Positions 58,791 to 64,000 of a stretch of 64,000 nt of DNA are shown here, piece after piece. Positions within the stretch are counted from its first letter, which is position 1, and each line of letters starts with the position of its first letter. The position numbers and the translations under genes are program-made. The notes below the pieces were generated by a model. The model was not told where the DNA came from and searched no databases. It saw only the letters and a program-made list of their open reading frames with translations. The stretch lies in contig JANBPK010000771.1 of NCBI GenBank assembly GCA_027579435.1, positions 62,001 to 126,000 of the forward strand, given 5' to 3'. This stretch comes from Candolleomyces eurysporus. Lineage: Eukaryota > Basidiomycota > Agaricomycetes > Agaricales > Psathyrellaceae.

Positions 58791-59849
58791 TCAAACTCTT
58801 GCGCGTTTGGCATTCGTCCGAGTATCCGCAGCTGCCGAATACGAGGAATGTAGGCGTGATGAATGGGCGATTTCGAGGGACTGAATGGAAGCGGATATGC
58901 AGCGACATGAGCAAGCATGAATCAGAATGACGCGCCAAGGCAAGTGTGCACCTCTAATTACTCACCTTTGGAGTTGTGATGTAGAGAGGAATCACGGACG
59001 ACGGCGACGACGAGTCGTCATCGTCGTCAAGGTCGGACTCCAGGCTCGAAGCCGAGCGCTTATCCCCAACTTGAGGTGTCCTATACAGACCAACGTAGGG
59101 CTGCCTTTCCACGGGTGCCAATCCATACGCGCGCAAGAAGTCTGAAATAGTGGAGATTCGTCAGCTGCATATGGGTCATATGAGAGGAGCCACTCACTGA
59201 TAGTCCGGTATCGGAAAATGAAGGTCGCGATCTTGCCTAGACTGGCAACCTCGGTGGAGCTCGAAGGGAGCAAGGATGCCAGCAACGGCGCCTGAGAGGA
59301 ACAACAGAGCCGCTGTGCTGCGAGATCGGACAAGCCTTCATGTATCCTCGTCTCACCGGAGGCAACGACGTGAACTTCCAGGGTGATGGTGCCGCCGAGT
59401 GGTGTGCGAACATGGTGGGCTAGATAGGGCGGCGTTAAGGCTCTCGTACTTTCGTCACCTCATCGCTAGAGCCACTCACCAGGAGAGTGCGAAGGAAACG
59501 ACAGAGGTCGACTATACATCGATGATGTTTGTATGCGGGAGAATACAGCTGGAGCATAACTCCTAGCCTTGATCAGTCTACCACCGTACTGGCAGCCGTC
59601 AACAGTGACGAATCCCCCGATGTCCACTGTACCATCAAGGTCGCGCCATCGCATGGCAAAGTTCTAGTCACCATTGCCGTCAGTATGAGGATCGCACGCT
59701 GAAGTAGCAGTATAACCCACCATTTCCGGTTCGTAGGCGATCCAGCAAGAAACCACACCGGCGCTCGCGTCCTTCTCCACACCATACACCGCGAACGGAG
59801 TCTTATTCTCATCGGAAATCCAGGCCTCAACACCGTTAATGCGCAACAT
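58791..59849 (-). CDS. Divergent DUF7918 protein D7 (no SIM)
   Basis: Exons 59721-59849, 59480-59663, 59198-59419, 58966-59141 and 58791-58880 encode 266 residues with phases matching the family. Start MLRINGVEAWISDEN, then VVSCWIAYEPEM, RDLDGTVDIGGFVTVDG, IATFIFRYRTI and FLRAYGLAPVE, the counterparts of FIFKYRHL and ILLANGIAPP. The tail has an acidic Asp run (DLDDDDDSSSPSS) and ends NAKRARV, a basic nuclear-localisation-like end, without the VIDLT motif of the other copies. It could be the ancestral type or a copy that lost the SIM. Confidence 0.72.
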
Positions 59850-60332
59850 ATTCGAAGCTGGAGGGGTATCGTCCTTGAAGCTTGAAGTCTGCTGGGCTTA
59901 TAGCTGTAACCAGCTATTGTCGGGAGTCGTTAGGCGACCACAAAAGGGCTGATTGAGGGCTGCGACTGCGACCGAAAGGTCGTCGAACGCACGAGCGAAA
60001 GGAGAGAGAGGAGTTGGACAATAGGGAATGTGGATCCTGGAGCCTTCCTTATACTGAAAAGGACGGTCTACGGCTCCATGGAGGCGCCGCCACTGCAGTT
60101 TGAAGTTGGGCGGTGCTGGGCTCTGCCAAAACTGGGCCGGTGCACTGGCATTGGCCGGCTGACCGCGAGACCGCTTTGCTTGTTTCTGACGTCGCCTCAG
60201 ATCAATCAAATCACGGAACTAAATGTGACCAGTGTCTCGGGATGGAGATGTATATGATAAGATGAGTACAGGAAGGCAAGAACTCGACAAATCTACAAGC
60301 CGTTGAAAGGACCCAAGACAATTCGAATGCAT
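59850..60332. other. Intergenic
   Basis: Promoter side of D7 and 3' flank of the small secreted protein copy; nothing else recognised. Confidence 0.5.
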
Positions 60333-60550
60333 TCACGGGTCGTGGAGGCAACATCTCCAGCAAGTCTCCTCATATTCAACATGAGAATTAAAGTTGCACT
60401 CCCTTATGCCACCTAATTGATAGGGGTAATAGTTGCGTTTACATTGGAATTGAGGCGGAACCTCAGCACGGCTCGAAGGTGCGGTCACCAGGGTAGCTGC
60501 GACCATGCTGGAAAACATATTCGAGAAGCCAAAAGANGTNTAGCCGGCAT
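60333..60550 (-). pseudogene. Small secreted cysteine-rich protein, damaged copy 2
   Basis: The mature part aligns throughout with copy 1: EVPPQFQCKRNYYPYQLGG and ECNFNSHVEYEETCWRCC. The second cysteine is replaced by Tyr (CKRNY against CNRNC), leaving five. The start codon is at 60550 and the signal-peptide region contains two Ns and is one base shorter than copy 1, so the signal peptide is out of frame with the mature part. The Ns make it possible that the frameshift is an error, but the lost cysteine is clear. Confidence 0.65.
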
Positions 60551-61014
60551 TGTCGTATTAATAGGCTGATTGACTATGCGACTCCCAAAGCCAGGTCAGC
60601 ACGCTGGGGGCTTCAAGAATCGTAGCAAGATTAACCTCCTAAGAGGGATCAGTTTAGGCGAGTAAATGACGACCTGATGAGAGTACATGTGCTTAAACCA
60701 GGATTTGAGGCTAACCTATAGCTTGAGGTTGGGCCTTGCAGGGCTCCGAACTTATCTTTGTTCGAGGCGACGTTGTGCACGTGCGATCGAGCATGACCAC
60801 GAAGAAATACTGGAGCTGCGGCTTCCGTGATTTGATTGGTGAGAATGACCTCACTCGGGATGAGGATGCTTGTGTTCTCCTTGATCCGTATCGGAGGTCG
60901 GCCATTTGCTCGAGTGCGTCTGTGATGTGGTAGTGAAGACGTGAAACGATAGGAAATGAAATAATATAACGAGTACTGCCTTCTCATTTCGAATTTCAAA
61001 CTCTTTGTCCGTTT
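60551..61014. other. Intergenic
   Basis: No gene supported between the secreted-protein copy and the DUF7918 relic. Confidence 0.5.
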
Positions 61015-61290
61015 ACTACGATTTCGGTGTCGCTGTCGGATTCTTGGTCTTGGTCTTGGTCTTCCTTGATTTCATGAGGTCTACGTTTCCTAGATGCTCG
61101 AACTTAGTTGATCTTCGAGCTTGAAGATGATATAGCAACGTGTTTCCTTGGCACTTCCACTGGTATAATACTATCGGCCATAAGCCGTTCTGGTACGACA
61201 GTGAGCCTAATGGAGCCGACTCTTTCAATACACGATGGTGCACTTACCAAGATGGCGGTACTCGAACATTAAAGCGTATATCTCCTTACT
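61015..61290 (-). pseudogene. DUF7918 relic with expanded GACCAA repeat
   Basis: On the minus strand, LMFEYRHLGKC near 61285-61250 matches the FIFKYRHL strand, and SRKRRPHEIKEDQDQDQESD near 61105-61050 matches the basic/acidic exon 5 region, here with a DQ repeat (three GACCAA units). The start, core and SIM are missing. Confidence 0.55.
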
Positions 61291-61737
61291 TACGACGTGT
61301 GTGGCTCCAGCTGTTCCTTTTCTTTCCCAGTCCGAGGCAAGGTCGTCAACGACTCACCCTGGATTGATTGATGCTAGCGTACCTCACACAGTGATTGAAA
61401 CATTTCTACGCACGCTAACAAGCAGAATCAGATGGGTGACAAGACGAGTTGGTAGCAGAGTAGTAGCAAGTGAGGTAACTGTGCGTCTCAAAACCAAGAT
61501 CAGCGATTGGGACTTCTCAAGAATCGTGGCAAGATTTAACTTGCCAGAGGAACAAAACTCAGGAATAACTGTCTACAAGGAATTACATAGACAAAATGAA
61601 TAGCCAAGACAACCCAAGAACTCGGACTCAAGCCATGCGTGGCTCCTAAATTAAAGAAGAGACATCACGGTTGGAGAGGGAAGAGTGGGGCACCACGGCC
61701 AACATTGTCGCAAAAGATGCCAGAATATCGGCATCTG
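61291..61737. other. Intergenic
   Basis: No gene supported; the plus-strand frame at 61235-61603 has no recognisable domain and overlaps the relic. Confidence 0.45.
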
Positions 61738-62992
61738 TTATATGGTGAGGTCAATGACCTCTCCATGAACCAGAGTACTCGTCGCCTCCTTTTTTACCCG
61801 TTTTGAAGGCCTTCCGGCATTAACTGCTTTCGCTTTCTTCTCCTCTAGAACAGCGAGCTGAGCCTATAGTATGCGAGCGAAAAGGGTTGGTAAGAACAAG
61901 AAATGAACGTATAGCAGATAGGAAGATCGAAAATGTACCTTCAACTTCCGGATCTCGTCGTTTGTCTTCTCGACTGTCTCTGTATCATAGTCAGAGTCAT
62001 CCTCGACCTTGAGGTCCTGGTTTCCGCGCTTGCGACAGGCTGAATTAGTTTCATTGCTTCGCGTGCTCGGTCCAGGGCGGCTGACAGGCGCATTCTTTGC
62101 TGGTGCAATGCCATTCGCTATGAGCACACCTGAAGGAAAGGTGAGCCCCTTTCTACCAAAAAGTGCAGAAATGCGCACCAAGGTGGCGATACTTGAAAAC
62201 AAAGGTACATATCACCTTATTATTGACTGGGCGTAAGGTTCTACTCGATCTTGAACTCGTCTGCTTTTGCCCGAGGCTTGGAAAGCTTGTCAATACACAT
62301 CTCCTCGATACTAGTGATTGCGACGCACCTGATACAATGGTCTAGGCCTTTCTTCGAGCGTTCGTGAACTCGATGATTGCCAGGCTCTGGGTAGACGCTG
62401 GCTGATGGTCGACCCTCTCCCTCGACTAATTCTCCGACCGAATATGCAGTTACCCGAATTTCCCCGAGCTTACTGAGAGATTCGGCATCTCCAAGGCATG
62501 CATCGTCGTCTGCATAAGTGAACGTCAATGACTGACGGGAGTTGAAGAATGATGGGATAGTGCAGAAGTTTGAATGCCAGCATTCACGTACCAGTCAGCT
62601 CTAAGTTTCCAAATTGAAGCTGAAAGTGACTCAAAGAAGCACCATCTTCAACACGCTCTACTTCGAAATGCCGCAAAGCATCTGAACCTGTGTGCGGATT
62701 CTTGTGAATGATGCTGTGTCTCAGATACGCACGCCTTCCATCTAGATAGAATAACAGCTGATGATGTGACGTGCGGACAAGTTCGGACGATATGGTGCAC
62801 CCAACCCGAAAGTTCTGAAGGTAAACATGAGCAGGGGTTCCGCTGGATTGGACTGACTTCACGTACCTTCCCCGCCTCACAAGGAATCCAGCATGAAATT
62901 TCAGCACCATTATCCTTTGTTTCCGTGTTGTACTCCTGCAGCTTCGTTCCTTCCATCTCTATCCATACGTCAAATCCCAAAAGCTTGGGCAT
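61738..62992 (-). CDS. DUF7918 protein D6 (C-terminal SIM)
   Basis: Exons 62867-62992, 62592-62814, 62329-62509, 62179-62276, 61939-62129 and 61738-61863 (126/223/181/98/191/126 bp) encode 314 residues with no lesion. The exon lengths are identical to D5. Blocks: MPKLLGFDVWIEMEG, ISCWIPCEAGK, LQFGNLELT, DDDACLGD, HERSKKGLDHCIR, CTFVFKYRHL, VLIANGIAPAK, acidic LKVEDDSDYD, helix AQLAVLEEKKAKAV, SKRVKKEA and terminal HGEVIDLTI. It lies on the opposite strand to D1-D5 and next to the second copy of the secreted cysteine-rich gene, as D5 is next to the first. Confidence 0.85.
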
Positions 62993-63424
62993 CTCGCACA
63001 GCAAGACGACCGGTTTGAAGGGCGAGTCAATGGGCTTCTGTGAGTCAGTTTCACGCGGGGTCGCCGCGTTTTGAAGGAACGCTGAGAGAAAGAATTCAAG
63101 TTTGAAGGAATTTAAGAAAACACTGTGTGCTCTAGTCTCGTAGAGCCCGGGTATGCGGGGAAACGGTTGGGGTGAGTACAACAATGCAATCATTTGCCGC
63201 GCCGATGAGGCGTGTTCGGTTAAGGGCAGGCGTCTGCGCGCGCTAATTTAACATCACTATGGTGAGGTCATATACTCAGAAACGATAAAAACGTCAAATC
63301 CTGGAGGTAATCGATACCCATTGGAACAGAAGAAAGCTGCGCTGACTCGTAAAGTACCAACACTGATGATTACTTTTGCAAGGCGCTGGCAATTTAAGTA
63401 GACAAAGAATAATGTCTCTTGGTC
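62993..63424. other. Promoter side of D6
   Basis: No gene; the upstream flank of D6 and the 3' flank of the F-box gene that follows. Confidence 0.5.
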
Positions 63425-64000
63425 CCTGCTACCCTGAAATCCAACCGAATACTCGCATGCTCTTGAATTCGTCCCGAGGCATCAATTGCAGCTGGTTGAC
63501 GCTCTCCTCCGCTTACATTTTCGGATGCTCAAGGTCCCATTCGGTCAGATAGGCAGCGTTGGGGAGGAGCTCGTCGTCAACAGCCTATATTTACAATGGA
63601 CTGTAATTTCGTCACTCCTAGATTGTTGGTGAGTCTCAGCGTAGTTCGAGCACGTCTGTCACCCGAGGCTTTCCGCCGTCGTAACAGCAGTTCCTATATT
63701 TGATGGTGTGGAGGTGAGGGCATGAGATTTGGCGTTTACGATGTGCCCCCACGCTGCCTTCATTAAGGGTGAACATCTTATTCAAGACAAGAGGCTCCAT
63801 AATCTGCTCGCCTGACTCCTGGAGCTGGACATACAGCTGCTGTAGAGAGGGGGAAGCTGCCTGGAGAATTTCTGGAAAAGTTGGCGGGGATTCGGTGAGT
63901 CGCATGTAGAGTAATCTGGTGAGCGAACACCTGGACTGTCTCATGAAATCAGCAATGCGTTTCAGCGTTCACAATAGCTCAGGAAAGATTTCGAAGGCCA
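63425..64000 (-). pseudogene. F-box/LRR-type gene, 3' part, runs off the window
   Basis: The minus-strand frame 63636-63944 has FPEILQAASPSLQQLYVQLQ and CPHLHTIKYRNCCYDGGKP, the same C-terminal layout as the 56.4-58.1 kb F-box gene (PDILQAVSPSLKVLEI, CPRLHSIKYSHAHYYGG). It stops at 63636. A further match to that gene's last segment lies at 63425-63560 (EWDLEHPKM .. VNQLQLMPRDEFKSMRVFGW), separated by a frame change or an unrecognised intron. The F-box itself would lie beyond position 64000. Intact or decayed cannot be decided here. Confidence 0.5.

Noticed and set aside
61235..61603. 122-codon plus-strand frame
   Set aside because: No domain, and it overlaps a DUF7918 relic on the other strand that explains part of the sequence.

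Overview
The window is nuclear DNA of a filamentous basidiomycete, most likely an Agaricomycete. Genes carry many short introns (about 48-90 bp, GT..AG), are spaced on both strands, and belong to families typical of mushroom genomes: a NACHT-WD40 NLR-like gene, F-box/LRR genes, DUF7918 genes, jacalin-like lectins, enoyl-reductase-type MDR proteins and a very long Pps1-like dual-specificity phosphatase. There is no CRISPR array, rRNA or convincing tRNA. Exon boundaries below are read by eye from splice signals, reading frame and comparison among paralogues inside the window.

Layout. 1-3.6 kb: degraded, CpG-poor repeat DNA with a dead Tc1/mariner transposase that carries a nested 120-bp MITE. 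3.6-6.9 kb (minus): NACHT-WD gene whose WD40 tail is nearly gone; a CpG-free tract ends abruptly inside its large exon. 7.4-16.75 kb: a tandem segmental duplication (units of about 4.4 and 4.9 kb), each with a decayed Hsp70-like ATPase gene and a secreted alpha/beta hydrolase; only the second hydrolase is intact. 17.6 kb: fragment of an unknown single-pass membrane protein. 18.8-22.4 kb: tandem, intact enoyl-reductase-like genes with identical exon lengths. 23.6-24.8 kb: F-box gene. 25.0-35.5 kb (plus): tandem array of five DUF7918 genes plus two tail relics, ending beside a small secreted cysteine-rich protein. 35.9-42.2 kb (minus): about 2,040-residue phosphatase. 45.9-56.1 kb (plus): array of five jacalin-like lectin genes, three intact and two broken, with two copies of a small TIR element. 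53.1 and 56.4-58.1 kb: F-box relic and F-box pseudogene. 58.8-64.0 kb (minus): divergent DUF7918 gene, a broken copy of the cysteine-rich protein, a DUF7918 relic, a DUF7918 gene with exon lengths identical to the 33.2-kb copy, and an F-box/LRR gene running off the end. The order in this last block is that of the 23.6-35.5 kb block, inverted.

Most interesting signal. Six DUF7918 copies share a C-terminal module: a short helical segment, a basic stretch holding a sumoylation consensus (KR[IV]KxE/D), and a motif ending in VIDLT at or near the last residue, which is a canonical SUMO-interacting motif. Two copies carry it twice. This suggests an expanded family of nuclear SUMO readers/substrates next to F-box genes. 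The function is inference; the motifs are seen directly.

Overall the window reads as a birth-and-death region (NLR, F-box, DUF7918, lectin, secreted peptide, hydrolase and reductase duplications) around one conserved housekeeping-type gene, the phosphatase.
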